Assembly (NCBI RefSeq): GCF_001557325.1
Contig: NZ_LSJS01000182.1
Location: 1 to 37,736 of the forward strand
Direction: 5' to 3'
DNA: 37,736 bases
From: Erythrobacter donghaensis
GTDB taxonomy: Bacteria > Pseudomonadota > Alphaproteobacteria > Sphingomonadales > Sphingomonadaceae
In this document: piece after piece, positions 15,493 through 26,117 of the stretch
Layout: every line of letters begins with the position of its first letter
Position numbering within the stretch: the first letter of the stretch is position 1
Position numbers and translations under genes: made by a program
The notes under the pieces: generated by a model
The model's input: the letters and a program-made list of their open reading frames with translations, nothing else
Told to the model about the DNA's origin: nothing
The model's database searches: none

Positions 15493-16076
15493 GGTTGATC
15501 CTCGCCAGCAAGAGCGCCTCGCGCCGGGCGATGCTCGATGCCGCGGGGGTGGCTTACGAGAGCATCCCCGCCGATATCGACGAGCGCGCGGTCGAAGCGG
15601 GGCTTGCGGGTGCCGCGCCCTCCGAGGTCGCCGAGGCGCTGGCGGTGGCGAAAGCCGCAGCGGTGGCCGCGCTCCATCCGGGCGCGTTGGTGCTGGGGAG
15701 CGATTCGCTGGTGGTGTGCGAGGGCCGCCGCTTCGACAAACCGGCCAGCCGCGAGGAGGCGGGCGAGCATCTGCGCTTCTTCTCGGGCCGGGTGATGGAG
15801 CTGCACTCGGCGGCCGCGTTGGTGCGCGATGTGGGTTGCGAGTGGAGCCATGCCAGCCTTGCGCGGCTCCATGTCCGCCATCTCTCCGAGGACTTCATCG
15901 AACACTACCTCACACTCGAATGGCCCGCGATCGGCCACACCGTCGGCGCGTTCCGCATCGAAGGCCCGGGGGTGCAGCTGTTCGAGGCGATCGAGGGCGA
16001 CCAGTTCACCGTGCTCGGCATGCCGCTGCTGCCCCTGCTGGGCGCGCTGCGCGAGGAAGGGGTGCTGCTCGCATGA
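15489..16076 (+). CDS. maf: Maf-family nucleoside triphosphate pyrophosphatase
   Basis: The 195-residue Maf protein has the phosphate-binding N-terminus LILASKSASRRAML and catalytic D72 in LGSDSLVV. It also has the DKPASREEAGEHLRFFSGR segment and EGPGVQLFEAIEGDQFTVLG near the end. Maf proteins hydrolyse dTTP, UTP or modified pyrimidine NTPs to monophosphates, acting in nucleotide-pool cleaning or division control. The ATG at 15489 overlaps the ppsR stop and its stop overlaps the aroE start, so translational coupling is likely. A longer upstream extension in this frame lies within ppsR and is not real. Confidence 0.94.
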   Translation: MRLILASKSASRRAMLDAAGVAYESIPADIDERAVEAGLAGAAPSEVAEALAVAKAAAVAALHPGALVLGSDSLVVCEGRRFDKPASREEAGEHLRFFSGRVMELHSAAALVRDVGCEWSHASLARLHVRHLSEDFIEHYLTLEWPAIGHTVGAFRIEGPGVQLFEAIEGDQFTVLGMPLLPLLGALREEGVLLA

Positions 16077-16954
16077 CCCGCCTCCTTCGACAGGGCTCCG
16101 GACAGGCTTATGCGGAAGTCATCGGCGATCCGATTGCGCAGTCCAAGTCTCCCGCGATCCACAACTTCTGGCTCGGAAAGCTGGGGATCGAGGCTGAATA
16201 TCGCGCTTGCCATGTCCGCCCTGACGAACTGGCTGACTACCTCGCCGCGCGCCGAGAAGACCTCGCGTGGCGCGGGTGCAATGTCACCATGCCGCACAAG
16301 CAGGCGGTGATGCCGCTGCTTTACAGCGTCGAATCGCCCGCCGATGCCATCGGTGCGGTCAACACGATCTATCCGGCCTTCGACCGCCTGCTCGCGGGCA
16401 CCAACACCGATGCCGCCGGGTTCCTCGAACCGCTCACCGCCGACCTCGCAGAGACCCACTATTTCCGCATGGCGCGCATCATCGGCACCGGCGGCGCGGC
16501 GCGGGCGATCATCGCGGCGCTGGCGGGGCACGGCTTTACGCTGGTCGTCGCCGGGCGCGATCCGGCCAAGGCGCGGGCGCTGCTCGACGAGCTGGCGCCC
16601 GAGGGCGAGCACCACGCCATCGACCTCGCCCATTTCGCCGACCCCACCGACTTCGCCTTCGACGACCGCGAAGGGTGCCTCGATCTGGTGGTGAACGCCT
16701 CGAGCCTCGGGATGCAGGGCCAGCCCCCCCTCGCCTTCGACTGGAGCCACGCGCCCCCGCGGAGCATCGCCTACGACATCGTCACCGCGCCGCGCGATAC
16801 GCCGCTCCTCCAGACCGCGCGCGCCAGCGGCCACCGCACCATCGACGGCCTTGCGATGCTGATCGGCCAGGCGGCGGTCGCCTTCGAGAGGTTTTTCGGG
16901 CAGGCCCCGCCCCGCGAATATGATGCTGAACTCAGAGCCCTCCTGACCCAATGA
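16073..16954 (+). CDS. aroE: Shikimate dehydrogenase AroE
   Basis: AroE reduces 3-dehydroshikimate to shikimate with NADPH. The 293-residue protein shows shikimate-binding QSKSPAIHN (23-31), catalytic K76 in NVTMPHKQAV and D113 in GTNTDAAGF. The nucleotide motif IIGTGGAARAI and the C-terminal DGLAMLIGQAAVAFE are also present. The start ATG overlaps the maf stop. The first dozen residues (MTRLLRQGSGQA) are longer than usual before the AEVIGDPIAQSKSP block. They are encoded by a short repeat-like segment at 16084-16108. The stop overlaps the coaE start. Confidence 0.95.
   Translation: MTRLLRQGSGQAYAEVIGDPIAQSKSPAIHNFWLGKLGIEAEYRACHVRPDELADYLAARREDLAWRGCNVTMPHKQAVMPLLYSVESPADAIGAVNTIYPAFDRLLAGTNTDAAGFLEPLTADLAETHYFRMARIIGTGGAARAIIAALAGHGFTLVVAGRDPAKARALLDELAPEGEHHAIDLAHFADPTDFAFDDREGCLDLVVNASSLGMQGQPPLAFDWSHAPPRSIAYDIVTAPRDTPLLQTARASGHRTIDGLAMLIGQAAVAFERFFGQAPPREYDAELRALLTQ
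16084..16108 (+). repeat. Short repeat-like segment coding the AroE N-terminal extension
   Basis: This 25-base segment contains CGACAGG and GGACAGGC as imperfect direct repeats. It closely resembles the GCCTGTCCTGAGCCTGTCGA-type sequence that I recall as scattered in many proteobacterial and environmental genomes. It encodes RLLRQGSGQA, outside the conserved AroE fold. Only one copy is seen in this window. Confidence 0.4.
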
Positions 16955-17538
16955 CCTCACCACAAAAAATCATCGGCCTCACCGGCAGTATCGGCATGGG
17001 CAAATCGACCGTCGCGGCGATGTTTGCCGAGGCCGGGATCCCGGTGTTCGACGCCGATGCCGAGGTGCGCGCCATGCAGGGGCCCGGCGGCGAGCTCCTC
17101 GCGCCCATCGAGGCCGCCTTCCCCGGCTCGACCGGCCCGCACGGCGTCGACCGCGACCGGCTCGGCCATCAGGTCTTTTCGGACAAGGCTGCCCTCGCCC
17201 GGCTCGAAGCCATCGTCCATCCGGCGGTGGCGGCCAAACGCGCCGCCTTCCTCGCTGCCAACAGCGACAAGCCTGCCGTCGTCTTCGACATCCCGCTGCT
17301 GTTCGAGCGCGGCGGGCACGAGGCGGTCGATCTCGTCGTGGTGGTCTCCGCCCCGGAAGAGGTCCAGCGCGCCCGCGTGCTCGCCCGCCCGGGGATGACG
17401 CCCGAGAAGTTCGACCACATCTTCGGCCTGCAACTCCACGACAGCGAGAAGCGCGCGCGCGCGGATCGCGTGATCGATACCGGCACCAGCCTCGCCGAAA
17501 CCCGCGCGCAGGTCGCCGCGCTCATTGCTTCACTTTGA
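16951..17538 (+). CDS. coaE: Dephospho-CoA kinase CoaE
   Basis: CoaE phosphorylates dephospho-CoA, the last step of coenzyme A synthesis. The 195-residue protein has the P-loop GLTGSIGMGKST (9-20). Other features are the dephospho-CoA-binding VFDADAEVRAM, the LEAIVHPAV segment, VFDIPLLFERGG and the lid region QRARVLARPGMTPEKF. The family usually has an RDxxS lid; here it reads VLARPGM. The ATG at 16951 overlaps the aroE stop. dnaQ begins 49 bases past its stop. Confidence 0.95.
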   Translation: MTSPQKIIGLTGSIGMGKSTVAAMFAEAGIPVFDADAEVRAMQGPGGELLAPIEAAFPGSTGPHGVDRDRLGHQVFSDKAALARLEAIVHPAVAAKRAAFLAANSDKPAVVFDIPLLFERGGHEAVDLVVVVSAPEEVQRARVLARPGMTPEKFDHIFGLQLHDSEKRARADRVIDTGTSLAETRAQVAALIASL

Positions 17539-17587
17539 CGACAAAGTGCGCTTGCAACTGCCCGAGGATCGGACGATAGTCCCGCAA

Positions 17588-18292
17588 ATGCGTGAGGTCA
17601 TTTTCGACACCGAAACCACCGGGCTCGATCCCAAGACCGGGGACCGCATGGTGGAAATCGGCTGCGTCGAATTGGTCGGCCGGGTCGAGACGGGCCGCAC
17701 CTTCCACGCCTATTTCAACCCCGATCGCGACATGCCGGCCGAGGCCGAGCGGGTGCATGGCCTCAGCGCCGCCTTCCTCGCCACCAAGCCGCGGTTCGCC
17801 GATCTGGCCGGGGAGCTGCTGGACTTCCTCGGCGATGCGCCGCTGGTCGCGCACAATGCCGGGTTCGATTTCGGCTTCCTCAACAACGAGCTGGAGCTGG
17901 CGGGCCGCGCGCCGATCGCTCTCGACCGGATGGTCGATACCGTCGTCCTTGCGCGCAAGAAGCACCCCGGCGCCAAGCTCAGCCTCGATGCGCTGTGCAC
18001 CCGCTACGGCATCGACCGCTCGCACCGCGTCAAGCACGGCGCGCTGCTCGATGCCGAACTGCTGGCGCAGGTCTATGTCGAGCTGACCGGCGGGCGCCAG
18101 ATCGGGCTCGGCCTGGCCGATGCTCCCGCCGAGGCCCCGGCCCTCGCCGCGCTCACCCCCGATGCGCCCTGGCACCGTCCTTCGCCGGACAAGCCCCGGC
18201 GCGAACCCCGCCCCCACGTGGCCAGCCCGGAGGAGCTGGAACGGCACCGCGCCTTCATTGCGCAAATCAAGGGTGCGATCTGGGTTAGTTGA
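17588..18292 (+). CDS. dnaQ: DNA polymerase III epsilon subunit (3'-5' proofreading exonuclease)
   Basis: The 234-residue DnaQ has all DEDDh catalytic residues: D7 and E9 in REVIFDTETTGLDP, D94 in HNAGFDFGFLNNE, and H150 plus D155 in RVKHGALLDAELLA. It removes mispaired 3' ends within the replicative polymerase. The C-terminal 60 residues are Pro-rich with EELERHRAFIAQIKGAIW, likely the tether to the alpha subunit. The ATG at 17588 directly precedes the conserved strand; an in-frame TTG at 17525 would add 21 residues overlapping coaE and is less likely. It ends the origin-proximal gene series. Confidence 0.95.
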   Translation: MREVIFDTETTGLDPKTGDRMVEIGCVELVGRVETGRTFHAYFNPDRDMPAEAERVHGLSAAFLATKPRFADLAGELLDFLGDAPLVAHNAGFDFGFLNNELELAGRAPIALDRMVDTVVLARKKHPGAKLSLDALCTRYGIDRSHRVKHGALLDAELLAQVYVELTGGRQIGLGLADAPAEAPALAALTPDAPWHRPSPDKPRREPRPHVASPEELERHRAFIAQIKGAIWVS

Positions 18293-18368
18293 AGCCCGAC
18301 GCGCCGCGGGTATCGCATGGCCCGCTATCGTACTGGGATCCTCACTCTTGGACGGAGGACTACGCTTC

Positions 18369-18935
18369 ATGGACATTCGGATTTCCGGCCACCAGTTGGA
18401 CACCGGCAGCGCGCTCCAGACGCACGCGGCGGACCGGCTCGGCGCGATCGTCGACAAGTATTTCGACCGCGCGATCTCGAGCCAGGTGACCTTCGGCAAG
18501 GCCCCCGCGGGCGCCTTCACCTGCGACATCGTCACCCATGTGATGCAGGGTCTGATCCTCAAGGCGCAAGGCACCGCGCATGACGTGCACGTCGCCTTCG
18601 ACGAGGCGGTCGGCAAGATCGAGAAGCAGCTCAGGCGCTACAAGCGCCGCCTCACCGACCGCCACGAACAGGCCGATCACGCCCGCGGCGAGGAAGAGGC
18701 CGCCTACACCATCTTCATGGTCGAGGAAGACGAGGAGGAAGAGGTGGTCGCCGATGCCCCGCTGGTGATCGCCGAGACCCGCGTCGACATCCCCACCGCC
18801 AGCGTCGCCGACGCGGTGATGATGATGGACCTCAGGAACACCGGCGCGCTGTTCTTCAAAAATGCTGGCACCGGACGGCATAATATGGTCTACAGGCGCG
18901 CCGATGGCTCGATCGGTTGGGTCGAGCCGAGATAG
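18369..18935 (+). CDS. hpf: Long-form ribosome hibernation promoting factor
   Basis: The 188-residue protein has an N-terminal HPF/YfiA domain (MDIRISGHQLDTGSALQTHA, then a KIEKQLRRYKRRLTDRH basic helix). An acidic linker (EEDEEEEVV) follows, then the C-terminal dimerisation domain (SVADAVMMMDLRNTGALFF and VYRRADGSIGWVEP). The long form alone joins two 70S ribosomes into inactive 100S particles in stationary phase. The ATG at 18369 has GGAGGA at a good distance (18354-18359). ptsN follows after 169 bases in which I see no further gene. Confidence 0.94.
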   Translation: MDIRISGHQLDTGSALQTHAADRLGAIVDKYFDRAISSQVTFGKAPAGAFTCDIVTHVMQGLILKAQGTAHDVHVAFDEAVGKIEKQLRRYKRRLTDRHEQADHARGEEEAAYTIFMVEEDEEEEVVADAPLVIAETRVDIPTASVADAVMMMDLRNTGALFFKNAGTGRHNMVYRRADGSIGWVEPR

Positions 18936-19104
18936 GGTCAAAGCCCCCCTTGCACCCCTGAGCAGACGGGGCGGCAGGGCCCGCTTTCGAAGGTCCAGGC
19001 GGTCGCAGGAGGGGGCACCGCCCCGGCCCGTCAATCCCCCGCTCGGGTTTGAACGGACCGGACCTTCGCCGGTGAAGGCGCATAGTTTCGGGATCAGTCG
19101 CACC

Positions 19105-19566
19105 ATGGACGTCAACCTCGCTCTTTCCCCCCAGGCGATCGCTTTCGCCCGGCTCGACACCAAGCCGAAGATCCTTGCCCGCACCGCGCAGCTGCTCAGC
19201 CACGCCTACGGACTCGACGAGAACGAGGTGCTCGAGAATCTCGAGGCGCGCGAGGCGCTGGGGAGCACCGGGTTCGGGCGCGGGGTGGCGATCCCGCATT
19301 GCCGCAGCAAGGACATCCGCCGCCCGTCGCTCGCGCTGATCCGGCTCGAGGCCCCGATCGATTTCGCCGCGGTCGATGCGCGCGCCGTGACGCTGGTGTG
19401 CGGCCTCGTCTCGCCCGAGAACGCCGGGGCGACCCACCTTCACGCGCTCGCCGCGATCTCGCGCCTGACGCGCGACGAGACGACGCTCCAGATGCTCGCC
19501 GACGCGCCTGACACCGACGCGGTCTATGCACTGCTGACCAACCAGTTCCTGCGCGACGCGGCCTGA
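19105..19566 (+). CDS. ptsN: PTS IIA-like nitrogen regulatory protein PtsN
   Basis: The 153-residue EIIA-Ntr protein has the phosphorylated histidine H65 in GVAIPHCRSKD and the family blocks ENLEAREALGSTGFGRG and LRLEAPIDFAAVDA-like strands around it. It receives phosphate from NPr and controls potassium transport and stress signalling by binding partners. hpf directly before it is a common pairing, although rpoN, often nearby in other genomes, is absent here. ATG at 19105; the frame is open further upstream into hpf but without family features. Confidence 0.93.
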   Translation: MDVNLALSPQAIAFARLDTKPKILARTAQLLSHAYGLDENEVLENLEAREALGSTGFGRGVAIPHCRSKDIRRPSLALIRLEAPIDFAAVDARAVTLVCGLVSPENAGATHLHALAAISRLTRDETTLQMLADAPDTDAVYALLTNQFLRDAA

Positions 19567-19585
19567 CCCGACCCGAGGCACCACC

Positions 19586-20074
19586 ATGCCCGCCTGTGAC
19601 GATCCCCTGCCCGCGAGCGGTGCCGCGCAGCACTACCGCGCGCTGGAGCGGCTCTATGCCTCGGCCCCGGTCAACGCCAAGTTCGCGAGCCGGCTGCACA
19701 TCCCGGGCGAGGGTCGCTCGAAGCTGACTTTCACCGTCATCCCCGAGGATTACCACGCGGCCGGGGCGGCGCACGGGACGATCTATTTCAAGATGCTCGA
19801 CGATGCGGCCTTCTATGCCGCCAATTCGCTGGTGACCGACCGCTTCCTGCTCACCACCAGCTTCAACCTGTTCTTCTCCAAGCCCGTGCGCGCCGGGCAG
19901 GTGACCGCCGAAGGGCACTGGGTCAGCGGCCGCCGCCGGGTGTTCGTGGCCGAGGCGCGGCTGGTCGACGCGGAGGGTGAGGAGATCGGCCGCGGCACCG
20001 GCACCTTCATGAAGAGCCGCATCCCGCTCTCGAGCCTGCCGGGCTATGCCGCGGGCGGCCCCTCGGGGCTCTGA
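19586..20074 (+). CDS. PaaI-type hotdog-fold thioesterase
   Basis: The 162-residue protein shows the 4HBT/PaaI hotdog pattern. HAAGAAHGTIYFKMLDDAAF holds the central helix with the likely catalytic Asp. It is followed by strands FLLTTSFNLFFSKPVRAGQV and GRRRVFVAEARLVDAEGEEIG. Family members hydrolyse acyl-CoA thioesters, often phenylacetyl-type, and the substrate here is unknown. It lies 19 bases after ptsN and 2 bases before a DUF1491 gene, so the three are probably co-transcribed. Confidence 0.85.
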   Translation: MPACDDPLPASGAAQHYRALERLYASAPVNAKFASRLHIPGEGRSKLTFTVIPEDYHAAGAAHGTIYFKMLDDAAFYAANSLVTDRFLLTTSFNLFFSKPVRAGQVTAEGHWVSGRRRVFVAEARLVDAEGEEIGRGTGTFMKSRIPLSSLPGYAAGGPSGL

Positions 20075-20076
20075 GG

Positions 20077-20418
20077 ATGGAGGGCAGGCTCCCCGCGCAC
20101 CTCGAAGCCGGGGCGATCATGCGTCTCGCCGAGACCGAGGGGGGATTCGGCACGGTGCTCGCCCGGGGCGAGCGCGATGCCGGCACCATCCTGCTGGTAA
20201 CCCTGTGTCGCGGGCGGGACGCCGTGCTTTACGAAAGGATGCCGCAGCTCGACGGATCGCGCAAATTTCTTGCGGTGAAACGAGAAGACTCGGAGAATCC
20301 TCAGGAATTTTCCGAATATCTGGCGCGCAGGCGGCGCCAGGACAGCGATATGTGGCTAATCGAGGTGGATATCGCGGATCGCGAACGGTTCGTCGTGCGT
20401 ATCGATGAATTGAGTTGA
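20077..20418 (+). CDS. DUF1491 family protein
   Basis: The 113-residue protein fits DUF1491. It begins EGRLPAHLEAGAIMRLAETE, continues FGTVLARGERDAGTILLVTL and ends with DMWLIEVDIADRERFVVRID. No membrane segment or catalytic motif is visible and the function is unknown. It begins 2 bases after the thioesterase stop and is followed by 191 bases without a recognisable gene before the SleB-type hydrolase. Confidence 0.8.
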   Translation: MEGRLPAHLEAGAIMRLAETEGGFGTVLARGERDAGTILLVTLCRGRDAVLYERMPQLDGSRKFLAVKREDSENPQEFSEYLARRRRQDSDMWLIEVDIADRERFVVRIDELS

Positions 20419-20609
20419 CGTTAACGGCAGCCGGGCTAGTGGCGCCGCACTTCCTGAGCGCAGGCTGGCAGGGCGGCAATTCGGCCCCACCCTCCGGCAC
20501 GCAGACGGGGAGCGGCCGGCAGGCTTAGTCGAACCTCCACATCGGTAACGGTCTGGATCAGGGTTCCCGCCTGCGCCTGTGCGCGCTCACCGCCGAATTA
20601 GTAGAATTC

Positions 20610-21272
20610 ATGAGTCGCAAGACTGCCACGATTGCTGCGATTGCGGGCCTCGCATTCGCAACCACGATGTTCCCCGGCGGCCAGAATGCCGCCGCTCTGG
20701 CGCAAGCCGCCAGCGAACAGCTTACCGCTCCCGCCCCGGTCGAAGCGCCCGAGCTGGTTCCCGAACAGATCGAATTCGTCGCGCAGGAGGTGGTGCAGCC
20801 CCTGCCCGCGCCGGCGCCGGCGCCGACGCCCGCGACCCCCGTGCAGACCGAGGCCGGTTCGCTGCACGAGCTGGTCGGCATGATCGACACCTCCTCGCCC
20901 ATGTCCCAAGAGATGCGCTGCCTTGCCGGTGCGGTCTATTTCGAGGCGCGCGGCGAGGCGCTGGCGGGTCAGCTCGCGGTCGCGCAGGTGATCATCAACC
21001 GCACGGAAGATGGCCGCTTCCCGCGCTCCTATTGCGGCGTGGTGGCCCAGCCCGGCCAGTTCTCCTTCATGCGCGGCCGCCGGATGCCCGCGATCCGCGA
21101 GGGCTCGGCGGCGTGGGAGCGCGCCGTCGCGGTTGCCCACATCGCCGACAAGGGCCTGTGGGAATCCGAAGCGGGCCGCGCGGTGTTCTTCCACGCGCGC
21201 TACGTCAAGCCGGGCTGGAGCCGCAGCAAGACGCGCCTCGCCCAGATCGACACGCATATTTTCTATCGTTGA
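20610..21272 (+). CDS. SleB-type cell wall hydrolase, exported
   Basis: The 220-residue protein has an N-terminal hydrophobic export signal (about 1-34, Ala-rich, ending near AALAQAA). A Pro/Ala-rich linker follows (about 38-82). The Hydrolase_2 (SleB/CwlJ) domain starts at about 100. The catalytic Glu of this family is E112 in AVYFEARGEALAGQ, followed by VAQVIINR. The C-terminal half has AVFFHARYVKPGW. Such enzymes cleave peptidoglycan glycan strands; in non-sporulating alphaproteobacteria they probably act in wall remodelling. It is convergent with xth. Confidence 0.88.
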   Translation: MSRKTATIAAIAGLAFATTMFPGGQNAAALAQAASEQLTAPAPVEAPELVPEQIEFVAQEVVQPLPAPAPAPTPATPVQTEAGSLHELVGMIDTSSPMSQEMRCLAGAVYFEARGEALAGQLAVAQVIINRTEDGRFPRSYCGVVAQPGQFSFMRGRRMPAIREGSAAWERAVAVAHIADKGLWESEAGRAVFFHARYVKPGWSRSKTRLAQIDTHIFYR

Positions 21273-21286
21273 TCCTCGCGGCTGAT

Positions 21287-21346
21287 GTGGGGGCAAGCCC
21301 CCACGCCGCTGCGGGCGCCCGTTCGGGCTTGCGGCCCTGCGGGCCG
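21287..21346. terminator. Two stem-loops between convergent hydrolase and xth genes
   Basis: GTGGGGG/CCCCCAC (21287-21304) and CGGCCC/GGGCCG (21332-21346) form two G+C-rich hairpins in the 94-base gap between two gene ends. There is no T-run, so termination strength is uncertain. Confidence 0.5.
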
Positions 21347-21366
21347 ATCACCGCCTTCTGGCTGGT

Positions 21367-22161
21367 TTAGGCTTTGAGTCGCACCCAGACCGGCGTGTGA
21401 TCGCTGGCCTTTTCCCGGCCGCGATAGGCTTTGTCGACGCCGCATGACTCGAGGCGATCCGCGCACTCCGGTGACAGCAGGATGTGGTCTATGCGAAAAC
21501 CGTGATCGCGCTGCCACGCGCCCGCCTGATAGTCCCAATAGGTCCACACCCCGCCGCGCGGGTTGTGGGTGCGGATCGCGTCGGTCCAGCCATCCGCCAG
21601 CAGGCGCGCATAGGCGGCCCGGCTTTCGGGCTGCATCAGTGCGTCGTCCTGCATCGCCTTCACCGACCACACGTCGTCGTCATGCGGGATGACGTTGAAA
21701 TCGCCGAGCACCACGGCGGGCACTTCCTCGGCCCAGATTGCGGCCATCCGCTCGCGCAGCCGCGCCATCCACGCGAGCTTGTAGGTGAACTTCGGCCCCG
21801 GATGGGGGTTGCCGTTGGGGAGGTAGAGGCAGGCGATCCGCACGCCGTTGACGTCCGCCTCGAGATAGCGCGCCTGCTCTTCGTCACCCTCGTTGGGCCC
21901 GGGAATGCCGAGCCCGCGCTGCACTTCGGTGAGGGTATAGCCCGCGCGGGTATCGACGAGGATCGCCACCCCGTTGAAGCTCTTCTGCCCGTGCCAGATC
22001 GCCGAATAGCCGATCGCTTCGAAATCGCCCGCGGGAAAGCCTTCGTCCTGCGTCTTGATCTCCTGCAGGCAGGCGACGGCGGGGCGGGTTTCCTCGAGCC
22101 ATTCGATCAGGCGCGGGCCCCGCGCCTTGATGCCGTTGATGTTGAAGGTGGCGATTTTCAT
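21367..22161 (-). CDS. xthA: Exodeoxyribonuclease III
   Basis: This 264-residue AP endonuclease/3'-5' exonuclease repairs abasic sites. Active-site segments are visible in order: ATFNINGIKAR (N7), CLQEIKTQDEGFP (E34), YLPNGNPHPG, VVLGDFNVIPHDDDVW, RIDHILLSP and the final KASDHTPVWVRL with the catalytic His. The length is normal for the family. It is on the minus strand, followed by convergent terminator-like hairpins. erpA lies 38 bases upstream on the same strand. Confidence 0.95.
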   Translation of the reverse strand: MKIATFNINGIKARGPRLIEWLEETRPAVACLQEIKTQDEGFPAGDFEAIGYSAIWHGQKSFNGVAILVDTRAGYTLTEVQRGLGIPGPNEGDEEQARYLEADVNGVRIACLYLPNGNPHPGPKFTYKLAWMARLRERMAAIWAEEVPAVVLGDFNVIPHDDDVWSVKAMQDDALMQPESRAAYARLLADGWTDAIRTHNPRGGVWTYWDYQAGAWQRDHGFRIDHILLSPECADRLESCGVDKAYRGREKASDHTPVWVRLKA

Positions 22162-22199
22162 GCGCGCCCTGATGCCCCAAAGCGTCGCGCGGGTCTAAC

Positions 22200-22532
22200 C
22201 TAAATCCCGAAGCTCGCCCCGCAGCCGCAGCCGGCGGCGGCCTGGGGGTTTTCGACCTTGAAGGCCGCGCCGCCCAGCGATTCGACGAAATCGACCGTGC
22301 TCCCCGCGATCAGATCGAGGCTGATGGGATCGACCACCAGCTTCACGCCGTCGGTTTCCGAAACGGAATCGTCGGCTTCCGGCCCATCGGCCAGATCGAA
22401 CTTGTACTGGAAGCCCGAACAGCCCCCGCCCTCGACCGCAAGCCGCAGGATCGCAGGGCGCGACTGCTTCTGCGCGATGAAGGCGACCCGCCTGGCGGCG
22501 GAGGGGGTGAGGATCAGGGGCGCGGCGGTCAT
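22200..22532 (-). CDS. erpA: Iron-sulfur cluster insertion protein ErpA (A-type carrier)
   Basis: The 110-residue HesB/IscA-type protein carries the three conserved cysteines, C38 (EGGGCSGFQY) and C102/C104 (AAGCGCGASF). It begins ILTPSAARRVAFI. A-type carriers deliver [Fe-S] clusters to target enzymes. No isc or suf genes are in view. It lies between xthA and a CBS-domain gene, all on the minus strand, and could equally be called an IscA-like protein. Confidence 0.92.
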   Translation of the reverse strand: MTAAPLILTPSAARRVAFIAQKQSRPAILRLAVEGGGCSGFQYKFDLADGPEADDSVSETDGVKLVVDPISLDLIAGSTVDFVESLGGAAFKVENPQAAAGCGCGASFGI

Positions 22533-22571
22533 GCCTGCAATTTAGGGGGCCTGCCTGCGGTTCTCAAGCGG

Positions 22572-23003
22572 TCACGCTGCGGTGATGTAGTTCCGGAGCG
22601 CCTCGGCCTCGTGCTGCACCTCGTCCATCTTGTGCTTCACGAGGTCGCCGATCGAGATGAAGGCGACGAGCTCGCCATCCTCGACCACCGGGAAGTGGCG
22701 GAAGCGGCGGCGGGTCATCATGGCGAGCGCCTCGTCCACCGTGGTGGCGGGCGCGACCGTCACCGCGGGCGAGGTCATGATCTCCTCGACCGCGACATCG
22801 AGGCAGTCCTTGCCGCGATCGGCGAGTCGGTAGATCACGTCACGCTCGGACACGATCCCGACGACGCGGCCCTCGCGCAGCACCGGCAGCGCGCCGATGC
22901 GGCGCGTGGCGAGGGTCTGCACCACCTCGCTGACAGGCGTGGTGCAATCGCAGGCGATGATGTCGGCAGGCGCGCGCTGGGCAATGATGTGGGCGATGTT
23001 CAT
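22572..23003 (-). CDS. CBS-domain pair protein
   Basis: The 143-residue protein consists of two CBS motifs: residues about 12-65 (VSEVVQTLATRRIGALPVLR, GIVSERDVIYRLA) and about 78-130 (MTSPAVTVAPATTVDEALAM, RRFRHFPVVEDGELVAFIS). Stand-alone CBS pairs bind adenine nucleotides and regulate partner enzymes. The target here is unknown. A GGAGG sequence precedes the ATG at 23003; the frame is open upstream but without family features. Confidence 0.9.
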   Translation of the reverse strand: MNIAHIIAQRAPADIIACDCTTPVSEVVQTLATRRIGALPVLREGRVVGIVSERDVIYRLADRGKDCLDVAVEEIMTSPAVTVAPATTVDEALAMMTRRRFRHFPVVEDGELVAFISIGDLVKHKMDEVQHEAEALRNYITAA

Positions 23004-23175
23004 GGCAGGCCTCCTCTCTCCGGGACGGAAGGTGACACGATTCCCGCCAAAAGGCGAATCCGCCTGCCGCGCGGCGCGTGCCGGGGACCGGCGCGGGGCG
23101 CAGTTGCATCGCATGTGGGGGGCCTTGCAGCCTTTGCGCGTTGCATTGGCGCGGGCGGCGCGCCATGTCGGGGGC

Positions 23176-23487
23176 ATGACCAGCAAGTCCCCGCTCGACG
23201 ATCCCGTGAACGCCGCCCACGCCTGGGCGCGCTACCGGCAGATCATGAAATGGCTGCTCGCCGCGACGGTGCTGACCGTGGCGATCGCGATGGGGCTGCT
23301 GTTTGCCTATAACGGCATGATTTCGGTGCATTTCTATATCGCGGTGGCGCTGGGAATCAGCCTCACGATGCTGCTCGGCGGGGGGCTGATGGGGCTGGTG
23401 TTCCTCTCCAACGGCACCGGCCACGACGAGTCGGTCGACAACCAGATGCCCGAACGCGACGAGCTCTGGAGCCCGCGCGAGGACTAG
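23176..23487 (+). CDS. Small two-helix membrane protein, hypothetical
   Basis: The 103-residue protein has a hydrophilic N-terminus ([19 protein letters not shown]), two transmembrane helices (about 26-46 and 54-78) and an acidic tail ([13 protein letters not shown]). I do not recognise a family; such proteins recur in sphingomonads without a known function. It is divergent from the CBS gene. Its TAG stop lies in the palindrome CTAG (23484-23487), which also gives the TAG stop of the convergent ferredoxin-like gene. Confidence 0.75.
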   Translation: MTSKSPLDDPVNAAHAWARYRQIMKWLLAATVLTVAIAMGLLFAYNGMISVHFYIAVALGISLTMLLGGGLMGLVFLSNGTGHDESVDNQMPERDELWSPRED

Positions 23488-23890
23488 GCCGGTTTGAGGA
23501 TGTAGTCCTCGACCGGCCGGCCTTCGATCAGATGTTCCTGGATGATCCGCTCGAGCACCTTGGGGCTGCACGAGTGGTACCACACCCCGTCCGGCCACAC
23601 GACCGCGACTGGCCCTGCGGCGCAGATCTGGAGGCAATCGGCCTTGGTGCGCTGCACCCCGCCGCCCGCGCCCCGCTTGCTGTCGTCGGTCCGCAGCGGC
23701 CCGACCAGCCCCAATTCCTTCAGCCGCGACTTGAGGAAGCCCCACGCCTCCTCCCCCGCCTCGCGCGAGCAGCATTTCTGCTTCTCGGACAGCGCGCACA
23801 GCATGATGTGGCGCGTGATCGCGGTGCCGCTTTCGGGGTCGCCGAAATGCTTGGCGAGCGAGTGGCGCGCGGATTCGAGCTCCTTGCGGC

Positions 23891-23894
<4 letters not shown>
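23484..23894 (-). CDS. Thioredoxin-like [2Fe-2S] ferredoxin-domain protein
   Basis: The 136-residue protein has the thioredoxin-like ferredoxin pattern: [20 protein letters not shown] with Cys residues at 33, 41 and 42, and [20 protein letters not shown] with C87 and C91. It then has [16 protein letters not shown]. The family binds one [2Fe-2S] cluster and may serve in electron transfer or cluster storage; no partner is evident. The GTG start at 23894 overlaps the S9 peptidase stop as GTGA, so the pair is likely translationally coupled. Confidence 0.85.
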
Positions 23895-26065
<2,171 letters not shown>

Positions 26066-26117
26066 GGCCGGAGGCGTTAGACCTCCCGCGCCCCCTGCGC
26101 TAGCCCCGCGGTTGCCC

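Noticed and set aside
20419..20609. A gene in the 191-base gap before the SleB-type hydrolase
   Set aside because: No frame with a sensible start, length or family resemblance; no clear hairpin or promoter beyond weak A+T bias near the hydrolase start.
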